Origin: Bryobacterales bacterium
GTDB taxonomy: Bacteria; Acidobacteriota; Terriglobia; Bryobacterales; Bryobacteraceae
Assembly: GCA_003132865.1 (NCBI GenBank)
Contig: PKYZ01000825.1
Location: 1-6,271 of the forward strand
Length of the DNA: 6,271 bases
Direction of reading: 5' to 3'
Position 1 is the stretch's first letter; each line of letters opens with the position of its first letter. Below are positions 1-6,271 of this stretch, piece after piece. The notes below the pieces were generated by a model. It searched no databases. It saw nothing but the letters and a program-made list of their open reading frames with translations, and was not told the DNA's origin. The position numbers and the translations under genes are program-made.

Positions 1-64
1 GGAGCGGTCCGGGCAAAGTTTTTCCACCGATTAAAGCCAATGATGTTAAGTCGTTTATTTTCAT
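1..64 (-). CDS. Possible start of a leftward gene, partial, unknown function
   Basis: On the minus strand an ATG at 64-62 opens a frame that stays open for 21 codons to the left edge. The visible residues begin MKINDLTSLALIGGKTLPG, which I do not recognise. Support: the ATG overlaps the TGA of the upstream minus-strand frame (61-282) as ATGA, a common sign of translational coupling, and a GGGGAGG stretch (minus strand, opposite 78-84) lies upstream. Against: the purine stretch is about 13 nt from the ATG, which is long for a ribosome binding site. The codons (AAA, ATA, TTA, ACA, TCA) are also AT-rich compared with the hsd genes. Twenty-one codons cannot establish a gene, so this is inference only. 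Confidence 0.25.
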   Translation of the reverse strand, partial: MKINDLTSLALIGGKTLPGPL

Positions 65-282
65 GGTTCCCAAGTGGCCTCCCCGGCGTAGCGCAGGGAG
101 GATTTTCGGAAGAGGCCAATTTGCAGGGCGCGGGTCGACGGCAACTCGCGATGGTCCTGCAACTGTGATTGAAAACGCTGTAGGAATCGGGTAAGAACGA
201 CGTACAGGTATTTGGTTGAAGAGACCTTTTTTGTGTTGCATCGTTTTGCATCCTGTCGCACCCGAACCCGACGTGGCGGCAC
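61..282 (-). CDS. Doubtful 73-codon leftward ORF, unknown function
   Basis: A minus-strand frame opens with GTG at 282-280 and ends with TGA at 63-61. The product would be basic, rich in Arg and Lys, with no signal peptide, membrane segment or motif I can name. The codons from about 210 down to 64 favour G or C in the third position (roughly two thirds by hand count), which is mildly coding-like. The stop overlaps the ATG of the partial leftward frame (ATGA). There is no good ribosome binding site before the GTG. The first third spans a near-perfect 10-nt tandem repeat and a T6 run, so the N-terminus is especially doubtful. It could be a real small gene, a decayed fragment, or a chance frame in the leader of the leftward gene. 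Confidence 0.2.
   Translation of the reverse strand: MPPRRVRVRQDAKRCNTKKVSSTKYLYVVLTRFLQRFQSQLQDHRELPSTRALQIGLFRKSSLRYAGEATWEP
233..252. repeat. Two adjacent near-identical 10-nt repeats
   Basis: GTGTTGCATC (233-242) is followed directly by GTTTTGCATC (243-252). They match at 9 of 10 positions with no spacer. The next ten bases (253-262) keep a weaker resemblance. A 10-bp period would place both copies on the same DNA face, as in a tandem operator. No regulator gene is visible in the window, so any role is inference. Confidence 0.4.
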
Positions 283-386
283 GCGGAAGACCGTGCGCGT
301 GGACGCAGTTCCCCCTCTGATGTCACAATAGCATGCCAGCGGCGGATACTAAGGCGAGCACGCGGCGGTTACTGTTTGTTTTCAGA

Positions 387-406
387 GAGATGGCGGGAGA
401 TGGCGG
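387..406. repeat. Perfect 10-bp tandem duplication
   Basis: GAGATGGCGG occurs twice, head to tail, at 387-396 and 397-406, with no mismatch. It lies about 155 bp before hsdM, in sequence without a supported gene. It could be a replication-slippage duplication or a double binding site. Only two copies are present, too few to call a phase-variable tract. Confidence 0.6.
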
Positions 407-499
407 CGCGTGATCGACGGTTCAGCGACCCGGGAATGATGCGGAGGATTAGCTGGTGGATATCGCAACGAAGACGGGGAACCACGAGGCCACCCGTTG

Positions 500-505
500 T
501 ACAAT
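500..505 (+). promoter_or_regulatory. Weak candidate -10 box for the hsd operon
   Basis: TACAAT matches the bacterial -10 consensus TATAAT at five of six positions and lies 57 bp before the hsdM start. The positions about 17 bp upstream (near 477-482) do not resemble TTGACA, and there is no extended -10 TG. The box overlaps the 8-bp palindrome TTGTACAA (497-504), which might be a binding site instead. It is the best match I found by eye in the leader, but it is weak. Confidence 0.2.
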
Positions 506-562
506 CAGACTCTAGGCGCCGGTTCGCGCCCGGCCCGACAGAACTTAGACTCCCGCTAGCCC

Positions 563-2194
563 ATGCCAAGAACTGCCAAGGTAAAGAAGCCCAAAGCGGC
601 AACCCCATCGAACGGGAACGGCATCGCCGCCCTCACCGCCCAACTGTGGCAGGCCGCAGTCAACCTGCGAGGTTCCATCGAGCCAGCCGATTACAAGCGC
701 TACGTGCTGCCAATCATCTTCCTGCGCTTCCTTTCGATTCGCTACGAGCGCCGCCGCGCCGAACTGGAGCGCTTGATCTCCGATCCAGCGAGCGAGTACC
801 ACACCACCGATCCGCGCGTCGCCGCGGAGATCCTCGCCGATGCCGACGAATACCGGCGCGCCGGAGCATTCATCGTCCCCGAGAGCGCCCGCTGGTCCCA
901 GATCCGCACCCAGGCCCAGGCCGACGACATCAAGGTCCGGCTCGACGATATCCTCGACGAACTGGAACGCACATACCCCGAGAAGCTGCGGGGACTGCTG
1001 CCGCGCATTTACGCGGGCTCTAATCTGGACCGCGAAAACGTAACCGCGCTCATCAACTTATTCTCCAAGGACATCTTCGAGCAGGACCACGGCGGCGAAG
1101 ACCTGATCGGGCGCGTTTACGAATACTTCATCGGCGAGTTCGCTTCGTCGGAAGGCAAGCGGGGTGGCGAGTACTTCACGCCAGTGTCCATCGTGCGTAC
1201 GCTGGTGGCGATGTTGGAGCCGGAGCGCGGCGTGGTGCTCGATCCCTGCTGCGGTTCGGGCGGCATGTTCGTGCAGGCCGACGAATTCACCCGGCACAAC
1301 CACGAACTCAGTTTCATAGGGCAGGAGAGCAAAGACTTCACCTACCGGCTCTGCCGCATGAACCTCTTTATTCACGGGCTGGACGGCAAGATCGAACTCG
1401 GCAATTCGTATTTCAACGACCTGCTGGCCAACGTGAAGGCGGACTATCTGCTGGCCAATCCGCCGTTCAACGACGGCAGCAAGGGCGAGAACGGCTGGGG
1501 CGCGGAGCGGGTTCCGGCCAAGGACCCGCGCCTGCAACTGGGCGACCGGCGGGTAGCGCTTTCGCCGCGCAACGCCAATACGATGTGGATTCTCCACTTT
1601 CTGTATCACCTGAAGAGTACCGGGACGGCCGGGTTCGTGATGGCTACGGGTGAGCTCTCAAACGGGGAGACGGCGCGGCGCGAGGTGCGGCAAACGCTGG
1701 TGGATGCGGACAACGTAGACTGCATCGTGCAGCTTTCCGGGCAGTTGTTCGCCAATACGCAGATTCCGTGCGCGCTGTGGTTCCTATCGAAGAACCGCGG
1801 CGGGACGGGGGGCTTCCGGCGCCGCAAAGGTGAGATTCTGTTTCTGGATGGGCGCAAGCTGGGGTTGCTGATTCCCGGCTCGCGCAAACAGAAGGAACTG
1901 GCGAGCGAGGAAGTGGAGCGGATGGCGGCGGTGTACCGGACGTTTCGGCGGTCGGGGATACCGGAGGCGGTGCCTGGCTTCTGCCGGGTGGCGACCGTGG
2001 AGGAAGTGCGAACGCACGGCTACGCGCTGACGCCGGGGCGGTATGTCGGGTCGGCGGAGAGCGACGAGGATGAGGAACCGTTCGAGGAGAAGATGCCGCG
2101 GTTGGTGGCGGAGTTGGAGAAACAGTTTGTAGAAGCGAGTGGCTTAGAGGCGGCGATCAGAGCAAGCCTGTCGAAGGCCGGGTATGCAATCTAG
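563..2194 (+). CDS. hsdM: Type I R-M methyltransferase subunit HsdM
   Basis: A 543-residue N6-adenine DNA methyltransferase subunit. With HsdS it transfers a methyl group from S-adenosylmethionine to adenine in the recognition site; with HsdR as well it forms the restriction complex. Residues about 22-165 match the helical HsdM N-terminal domain (LWQAAVNLRGSIEPADYKRY, IIFLRFLSIRYE). The catalytic domain follows, with GEYFTP at 202-207 (motif X), DPCCGSGGMF at 227-236 (motif I, SAM binding), FIGQE soon after, and NPPF at 299-302 (motif IV, catalytic). Downstream, GQLFANTQIPCALWFLSKNR and ILFLDGRKLG are typical of HsdM. Length is usual for the family. The start is fixed by an in-frame TAG two codons upstream; no Shine-Dalgarno sequence precedes it. 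The 3' end overlaps hsdS by 11 bp. Alanine codon choice shifts from GCC to GCG along the gene. The protein appears intact. Confidence 0.97.
   Translation: MPRTAKVKKPKAATPSNGNGIAALTAQLWQAAVNLRGSIEPADYKRYVLPIIFLRFLSIRYERRRAELERLISDPASEYHTTDPRVAAEILADADEYRRAGAFIVPESARWSQIRTQAQADDIKVRLDDILDELERTYPEKLRGLLPRIYAGSNLDRENVTALINLFSKDIFEQDHGGEDLIGRVYEYFIGEFASSEGKRGGEYFTPVSIVRTLVAMLEPERGVVLDPCCGSGGMFVQADEFTRHNHELSFIGQESKDFTYRLCRMNLFIHGLDGKIELGNSYFNDLLANVKADYLLANPPFNDGSKGENGWGAERVPAKDPRLQLGDRRVALSPRNANTMWILHFLYHLKSTGTAGFVMATGELSNGETARREVRQTLVDADNVDCIVQLSGQLFANTQIPCALWFLSKNRGGTGGFRRRKGEILFLDGRKLGLLIPGSRKQKELASEEVERMAAVYRTFRRSGIPEAVPGFCRVATVEEVRTHGYALTPGRYVGSAESDEDEEPFEEKMPRLVAELEKQFVEASGLEAAIRASLSKAGYAI
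2173..2177 (+). promoter_or_regulatory. Ribosome binding site for hsdS
   Basis: GAAGG lies inside the 3' end of hsdM, six bases before the ATG at 2184. It favours that ATG over the next in-frame ATG at 2199. With the 11-bp overlap it suggests that ribosomes finishing hsdM start hsdS. Confidence 0.45.
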
Positions 2195-3419
2195 CTGGAT
2201 GACCACGACTATCGGTGAACAGGCGACGCTTCAGCGCGGAATCGACATCACGCAGAAACAGCAAACTTCGGGTACCGTTCCGGTGATCTCTTCTGGGGGA
2301 ATCAGCAGTTTCCACAATGTCGCCGCTGTTAGCGGGCCGGGAGTTGTGTTGGGCCGAAAGGGCACGGTGGGGACCGTTTTCTATGTGGAGGGCGACTTTT
2401 GGCCTCACGATACTACTCTCTGGGTGAAGGATTTTCACGGAAATGACCGCCGGTTCGTGTATTATTTCTTCCGGTCGATAACTCGTAACCTGTCTGCACT
2501 CGATGTGGGAACGGCGAACCCGACACTGAACCGGAATCACGTCCATCCGCTGCGGATGGAGTGGCCCGCGCTAACCGAGCAGCGGGCTATTGTTGATATC
2601 CTCGGCGCGCTCGACGACAAGATCGAACTCAACCGGCGCATGAACCAGACCCTGGAATCCATGTCGCGCGCCATCTTCCGCTCCTGGTTCGTGGACTTCG
2701 ATCCCGTCGTCGCCAAGGCGGCAGGCCGTCAGCCGTTCGGCATGTCGGCGGATGTGGCGGCGTTGTTCCCTAACCGGTTTGTGGAGTCCGTGATCGGTCC
2801 CGTTCCAGAAGGCTGGCCAGTTCGATCAACAGAGGAGATTCTGGATCTGAATCCGATCCGTAGTCTCAAGAAGGGGAACGTCACGCCGTACGTCGAGATG
2901 GCAAATCTGCCGAAAACGCAGGCCCGGGTGGCCGACTGGGAGTCCCGCGCGTTTTCATCCGGCATGAAGTTCCGCAACGGAGATGTCCTCCTGGCTCGAA
3001 TCACTCCGTGCCTGGAACATGGGAAGACTGCGTACGTCGATTTTCTGAATGGCGACCAGGTTGCGTGGGGTTCGACCGAATATATCGTGCTCCGGTCCAG
3101 AGAGCCGCTTCCGCCCGAATATGCGTATTACTTAGCTCGATCTGAGGACTTCCGCGCTCACGCAATCGCCAACATGACCGGATCCTCCGGTCGTCAACGC
3201 GTGCCGGCTTCGAGCTTGGCAGGATTTCTGGCCGTTTGCCCGCCGGCGGCGATAGCTCGGTCGTTTGGTTCGTTGGCCGCGTCGGGGCTTTTGCAAATGA
3301 AGAACAACGATGAGCAATCTCGCACGCTCGCTTCCCTGCGCGACACACTCCTCCCCAAACTGATGTCCGGCGAACTGCGGCTCCGCGACGCGGAGCGACT
3401 GGTAGGTACGCATGTCTGA
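2184..3419 (+). CDS. hsdS: Type I R-M specificity subunit HsdS
   Basis: A 411-residue DNA specificity subunit with the standard two-TRD plan. TRD1 (about 7-131) contains GRKGTVGTVFYVEGDFWP, DTTLWVKDF and NPTLNRNHVHPL, typical of HsdS N-terminal TRDs. The first conserved helix region starts with EQRAIVDILGALDDKIELNR at 132 and runs through FRSWFVDFDP at 165-174. TRD2 starts near GPVPEGW (205-211) and contains ARITPCLEHGKTAYVD, WGSTEYIVLRS and MTGSSGRQRVP. The second helix region (about 361-398) ends in SLRDTLLPKLMSGEL. The two long helices set the spacing between the half-sites, and each TRD binds one HsdM. Starting at ATG 2184 adds MQSSW before the ATG at 2199; a Trp just before TIGE-type sequence is usual in the family. 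It overlaps hsdM by 11 bp and hsdR by 8 bp. TRD1 is lower in GC than the conserved helix region. The target sequence cannot be deduced. Confidence 0.96.
   Translation: MQSSWMTTTIGEQATLQRGIDITQKQQTSGTVPVISSGGISSFHNVAAVSGPGVVLGRKGTVGTVFYVEGDFWPHDTTLWVKDFHGNDRRFVYYFFRSITRNLSALDVGTANPTLNRNHVHPLRMEWPALTEQRAIVDILGALDDKIELNRRMNQTLESMSRAIFRSWFVDFDPVVAKAAGRQPFGMSADVAALFPNRFVESVIGPVPEGWPVRSTEEILDLNPIRSLKKGNVTPYVEMANLPKTQARVADWESRAFSSGMKFRNGDVLLARITPCLEHGKTAYVDFLNGDQVAWGSTEYIVLRSREPLPPEYAYYLARSEDFRAHAIANMTGSSGRQRVPASSLAGFLAVCPPAAIARSFGSLAASGLLQMKNNDEQSRTLASLRDTLLPKLMSGELRLRDAERLVGTHV
3401..3407 (+). promoter_or_regulatory. Ribosome binding site for hsdR
   Basis: GGTAGGT sits four bases before the ATG at 3412, inside the last codons of hsdS. 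AGGT at its end is the anti-SD-complementary core. It supports this start, which gives the natural HsdR N-terminus. Confidence 0.4.
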
Positions 3420-6271
3420 CCGGCGGGGGACCGAGTCCGAATTCGAACTCGCCACCATCGCCCGCCTGGAACAACTTGGGTATCGCTACACGCCCGGAAT
3501 CGAACTGGACCGAGCGCCCGACGAGGTGGTCCTCAGACGGCATCTGCGCAAGTTCCTCGCCCGCCAGTATCCCGACTTGCCGGACGCTGCCATCGAACTG
3601 GCCCTGCTCCACTTCATCCGGCCCGAGGGCGTCGATACGCTACGCCGCAACATGGCCTTCCACGAGCGGCTGGTGCGCGGCTACGAACTGCCCCTCGAAC
3701 TCGTCCCCGGACACGTCACCCACCGTCTGGTTTACGCCATTGATTGGGAGTACCCGGAAAGGAACGAATTCCTCGTCGCCAACCAGTTCCCTATTCACGG
3801 ACACAACGACCGCCGTCTCGACCTTGTCCTCTTCGTCAACGGCCTGCCGCTGGCCGTCTTCGAATTAAAGAATCCCTACTCCGAGGAACCCACCGTACAC
3901 GGCGCTTGGAACCAGATCCAGCACTATCGGAACGACATCCCGCAACTCTTCGACTACAACGCCCTCACGGTCGTCTCGGACGGCATCTCCACGCTGCACG
4001 GCATGTGGACGGCGAATGAGGAGTGGTACGGGCCGTGGAAATCGATCGATGGCATCAACGTAGAGCCCGCCACCACCGCGTCCATGAAAGCGCTGCTGGA
4101 AGGGTTATTCCCGCCGAAGCGGCTGCTCTCCTACATCCGCGACTTCATCGTCTTCCAGGTGGTGAACGACCGCATCACGAAGAAGGGCGCGAAGTATCAC
4201 CAGTTCTTCGCGGTGCGACTGGCGGCGCGCAAGACCATCGCCACTATGACCGCCGGGCGCGAGCGCCGGCTCGGCGTGATCTGGCACACTACCGGGTCGG
4301 GCAAGTCACTCTCGATGATCTTCCTCGTCGGCATTCTGCGGCGGCGGCTGGAACTGGGCAATCCGACCTTCGTCATCGAAGTGGACCGCAACGATCTGGA
4401 CGACCAGTTGCACGACGAATTCGTGGCGGCGCGGTCGCTGGTCGGTCCGGTAGAACAGGCGGAGAGCGTCGAGGATCTGCGCCGGCTGCTGCAGACGCAA
4501 GGCGGAGAAGTGGTCTTCACAACGATTGAAAAGTTCCGCCTCAGGGAAGAAGAGCTGGCGCATCCGGTGCTGTCGTTGCGCGACAACATCATCATCATTG
4601 CCGACGAAGCACACCGCTCGCAGTACGGCTTCCTGCAGGGCTATGCGCGCTACCTTGCCGAAGCGCTGCCGAACGCCCGGCGGCTTGGCTTTACGGGGAC
4701 GCCCATCAGCTTCTCCGGGGCCGACACGGAAGAAGTCTTCGGCAATGTCATCCACACATATACAATTGGCCAAGCGCAGGAAGATCACGCGACGGTACCG
4801 ATCTTCTACGCACCCCGTCAGATCAAGCTGCACCTGAGGGGCCTGGAGGTGGATGCGGCTCTGGCGGAGATTGCGGCTCAGTTCGAGCCAGGCGAGGTAG
4901 AGCGGCGAAAGTTGCGGTGGGCCGCGCTCGCCGCAGCCGCGGGCGCAAAAGAGCGCGTGAAGGAAATGGCGGCGGATCTGCTGGCACACTTTCTGGACCG
5001 CACTTCCACGCTACGCGGCAAAGCGATGGCTGTATGCATGACACGCGAGAATTGCGTGCGGCTGTACGATGAGCTCACGGCGCTTCCGGGGTGTCCCGAA
5101 GTGAAGGTGGTGATGACGGGGAATCTTGCGGAAGATCCGCCGAAGTGGAGCGAGGGCGGACACCTGACGACCAAGGCACAGCGCGAGGCCATCAAGGAGC
5201 GGCTGCGCGATCTGGACGACCCGCTGCGCATTGTGATTGTCTGCGACATGTGGTTGACTGGCACCGACATACCGTGCCTGCACACGCTGTACGTGGATAA
5301 GCCGATGCGCGGCCACAATATGATCCAGGCGATTTCGCGGGTCAACAGGGTCTTCCTTGACAAGCCCCATGGGCTGATCGTCGATTATATCGGAATCGGA
5401 GACGAATTGCGGGATGCTACAGCGAAGTATGCCAAGGCCGGTGACAAGGCCGAGCCCGCGCCCGATATATCGTCAACCGCGCGACCGCTGTTCCACGGCT
5501 GCCGGGCCGAAGTCCGCGAATTGCTGCCGTCGGGGCACGATTATGGAAGCTGGCGGAGGCTGCCCGAGATCGAACTAGAGGATCTATACGCGCTGGTGTA
5601 CGGGAGCCTGACGGATGATGACGCTCTTAGGAACCGGTTTCTACAGGCCGAAATGCGACTGTCATCGGTGTTTCTCCTGGTGAAGCATTTGGAGGATTGC
5701 CGGGAGTTCGCGGATGAAATCATCTTCTACCAGCGGGTGCGCAAGCAGATCGGCAAGGCCGCTCCGGGCAAGCGGAAAGTTCGCCAGTTGGAGGAGGCGG
5801 TTCGCGACTTGGTGGACGATAGCGTGGAATCCACGGGCGTGGTGGATATCTTCAAGGTGGCTGGGCTGGAGAAGGCCGACATCTCGATTCTAGACGACCA
5901 CTTCCTGCAAACGTTTAAGGACCGTCCGTACGAGAATCTGCGGCTGAAGCTGCTGGAGCAGTTGCTCCAAGGCGAACTGAGGCATCGCGAGAAGAACAAT
6001 CTTGCCAAGTACCGTTCGTTCCGAGAACTGTTGGAGGCCACTTTGCAGAGGTATCACAACCGGCTAATTGATGCGGCTGCCGTGATCAAAGTGATGTTGA
6101 AGATCCGCGAAGAGGAGTTGCGGGAGCAGCAGCGGGCGAGTGAGTTGAATCTGGCGCCGGAAGAACTGGCCTTTTATGATGCGGTGGCGGAGAACCTGTC
6201 AAAGATTTATGACCAGCAGTTTCTCACAAGCCTGATCCACGACGTGGTGCAGGCGGTGAAACGGAACCTCA
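3412..6271 (+). CDS. hsdR: Type I R-M restriction subunit HsdR (3' end beyond window)
   Basis: The frame stays open from ATG 3412 to the right edge: 953 residues with no internal stop. The product is the ATP-dependent translocase/endonuclease of the complex. The N-terminal nuclease domain (HsdR_N) shows D137, E151-L-K153 and the downstream QxxxY (Q168-Y172), the PD-(D/E)xK pattern of HsdR. The SF2 motor follows: Walker A HTTGSGKS at 292-299 (K298), DRNDLDDQL, DEAH at 398-401, GFTGTP at 426-431, TGTDIP at 616-621 (motif V) and QAISRVNR at 639-646 (motif VI). The C-terminal part (about 735 onward, with VDIFKVAGLEKADISILDD, RSFRELLEATLQRY and LAPEELAFYDAVAEN) resembles the DUF3387-type helical domain that docks HsdR to HsdM/HsdS. 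From remembered family members, about 50 residues are missing because of the window edge, not a mutation. It overlaps hsdS by 8 bp. All catalytic motifs are present, so it is probably active. Confidence 0.97.
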   Translation, partial: MSDRRGTESEFELATIARLEQLGYRYTPGIELDRAPDEVVLRRHLRKFLARQYPDLPDAAIELALLHFIRPEGVDTLRRNMAFHERLVRGYELPLELVPGHVTHRLVYAIDWEYPERNEFLVANQFPIHGHNDRRLDLVLFVNGLPLAVFELKNPYSEEPTVHGAWNQIQHYRNDIPQLFDYNALTVVSDGISTLHGMWTANEEWYGPWKSIDGINVEPATTASMKALLEGLFPPKRLLSYIRDFIVFQVVNDRITKKGAKYHQFFAVRLAARKTIATMTAGRERRLGVIWHTTGSGKSLSMIFLVGILRRRLELGNPTFVIEVDRNDLDDQLHDEFVAARSLVGPVEQAESVEDLRRLLQTQGGEVVFTTIEKFRLREEELAHPVLSLRDNIIIIADEAHRSQYGFLQGYARYLAEALPNARRLGFTGTPISFSGADTEEVFGNVIHTYTIGQAQEDHATVPIFYAPRQIKLHLRGLEVDAALAEIAAQFEPGEVERRKLRWAALAAAAGAKERVKEMAADLLAHFLDRTSTLRGKAMAVCMTRENCVRLYDELTALPGCPEVKVVMTGNLAEDPPKWSEGGHLTTKAQREAIKERLRDLDDPLRIVIVCDMWLTGTDIPCLHTLYVDKPMRGHNMIQAISRVNRVFLDKPHGLIVDYIGIGDELRDATAKYAKAGDKAEPAPDISSTARPLFHGCRAEVRELLPSGHDYGSWRRLPEIELEDLYALVYGSLTDDDALRNRFLQAEMRLSSVFLLVKHLEDCREFADEIIFYQRVRKQIGKAAPGKRKVRQLEEAVRDLVDDSVESTGVVDIFKVAGLEKADISILDDHFLQTFKDRPYENLRLKLLEQLLQGELRHREKNNLAKYRSFRELLEATLQRYHNRLIDAAAVIKVMLKIREEELREQQRASELNLAPEELAFYDAVAENLSKIYDQQFLTSLIHDVVQAVKRNL

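Larger units (their letters stand above)
283..562 (+). other. Leader / intergenic region upstream of hsdM
   Basis: I see no convincing gene here. Frames crossing this stretch either run out of frame into hsdM (the + frame from 376) or antisense to it (the minus frame ending at 369), and neither product looks like a protein. Visible structure is limited to a GCACG...CGTGC inverted repeat at 279-283/292-296 at the left border, a GCATGC palindrome at 331-336, a 10-bp tandem duplication at 387-406, and a -10-like TACAAT at 500-505. An in-frame TAG at 557-559 closes the hsdM frame two codons before its ATG. The hsd promoter should lie in this interval. Confidence 0.6.

Noticed and set aside
214..232. 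Possible rho-independent terminator: GGTT-GAAGA-GACC followed by six Ts
   Set aside because: The stem is only four pairs including a G-U and would be very unstable; no plus-strand gene upstream needs it.
1..330. A tRNA gene or integrase attachment site at the left end, since R-M cassettes often sit in islands
   Set aside because: I could not fold a cloverleaf or find a T-loop GTTCRA motif on either strand, and no integrase or matching direct repeat is visible.
390..413. Tiny ORF MAGDGGA as a leader peptide for the hsd operon
   Set aside because: Seven codons arising from the tandem duplication, with no convincing ribosome binding site or attenuator structure.
376..1023. Plus-strand ORF of 215 codons starting upstream of hsdM
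   Set aside because: It starts at TTG, overlaps hsdM in another frame for most of its length, and its product is Arg/Pro-rich out-of-frame sequence.
2184..3419. Phase-variable or inverting specificity locus
   Set aside because: There is a single full-length hsdS, no second partial hsdS, no inverted repeats or recombinase in the window, and no long homopolymer or multi-copy tandem tract inside the genes.
3001..3612. Minus-strand 203-codon ORF across the hsdS/hsdR junction
   Set aside because: It is antisense to two well-supported genes and has no recognisable protein features.
4306..4989. Long minus-strand ORF (227 codons) and a 183-codon one at 1058-1609, as possible antisense genes
   Set aside because: They lie fully inside hsdR and hsdM, whose motifs are unmistakable. 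Long antisense frames are expected in GC-rich coding DNA, and their translations show no domain.

Overview
The window is dominated by one operon on the + strand: a type I restriction-modification (R-M) cassette in the order hsdM, hsdS, hsdR. The DNA is GC-rich (about 60 %, judged by eye and from a few hand-counted lines), and the codon choice is that of a GC-rich bacterium. Nothing here fixes the phylum. Type I cassettes move between lineages, so protein similarity would be a poor guide to the host.

Layout. Positions 1-64 may hold the first 21 codons of a leftward gene that leaves the window. It is joined by an ATGA overlap to a doubtful 73-codon leftward frame (61-282). Positions 283-562 show no convincing gene and form the leader of the hsd operon, with a perfect 10-bp tandem duplication (387-406) and a weak -10-like box (500-505). 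hsdM (563-2194) encodes the adenine methyltransferase subunit and hsdS (2184-3419) the two-domain specificity subunit. hsdR (3412 to the right edge) encodes the endonuclease/translocase and lacks only about its last 50 codons. The two junctions overlap by 11 and 8 bp, so the three genes are almost certainly co-transcribed and translationally coupled.

How they work together. From family knowledge, HsdS carries two target recognition domains that read the two halves of a split DNA site. Two HsdM subunits bound to HsdS methylate one adenine in each half. With HsdR added, the complex translocates DNA past unmethylated sites using ATP and cuts at a distance. All key motifs are visible: NPPF and the SAM-binding DPCCGSGG in HsdM, D...ELK plus QxxxY in the HsdR nuclease, and Walker A, DEAH, TGTP and QxxxRxxR in its motor. 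The system therefore looks intact. The recognition sequence cannot be read from the protein.

I found no undescribed defence module, extra gene between the hsd genes, CRISPR array, RNA gene or insertion sequence. The points worth checking are the probable TRD mosaicism of hsdS, a shift in synonymous codon choice inside hsdM, short tandem repeats upstream, the absence of a ribosome binding site before hsdM, and the possible coupled frames at the left edge.
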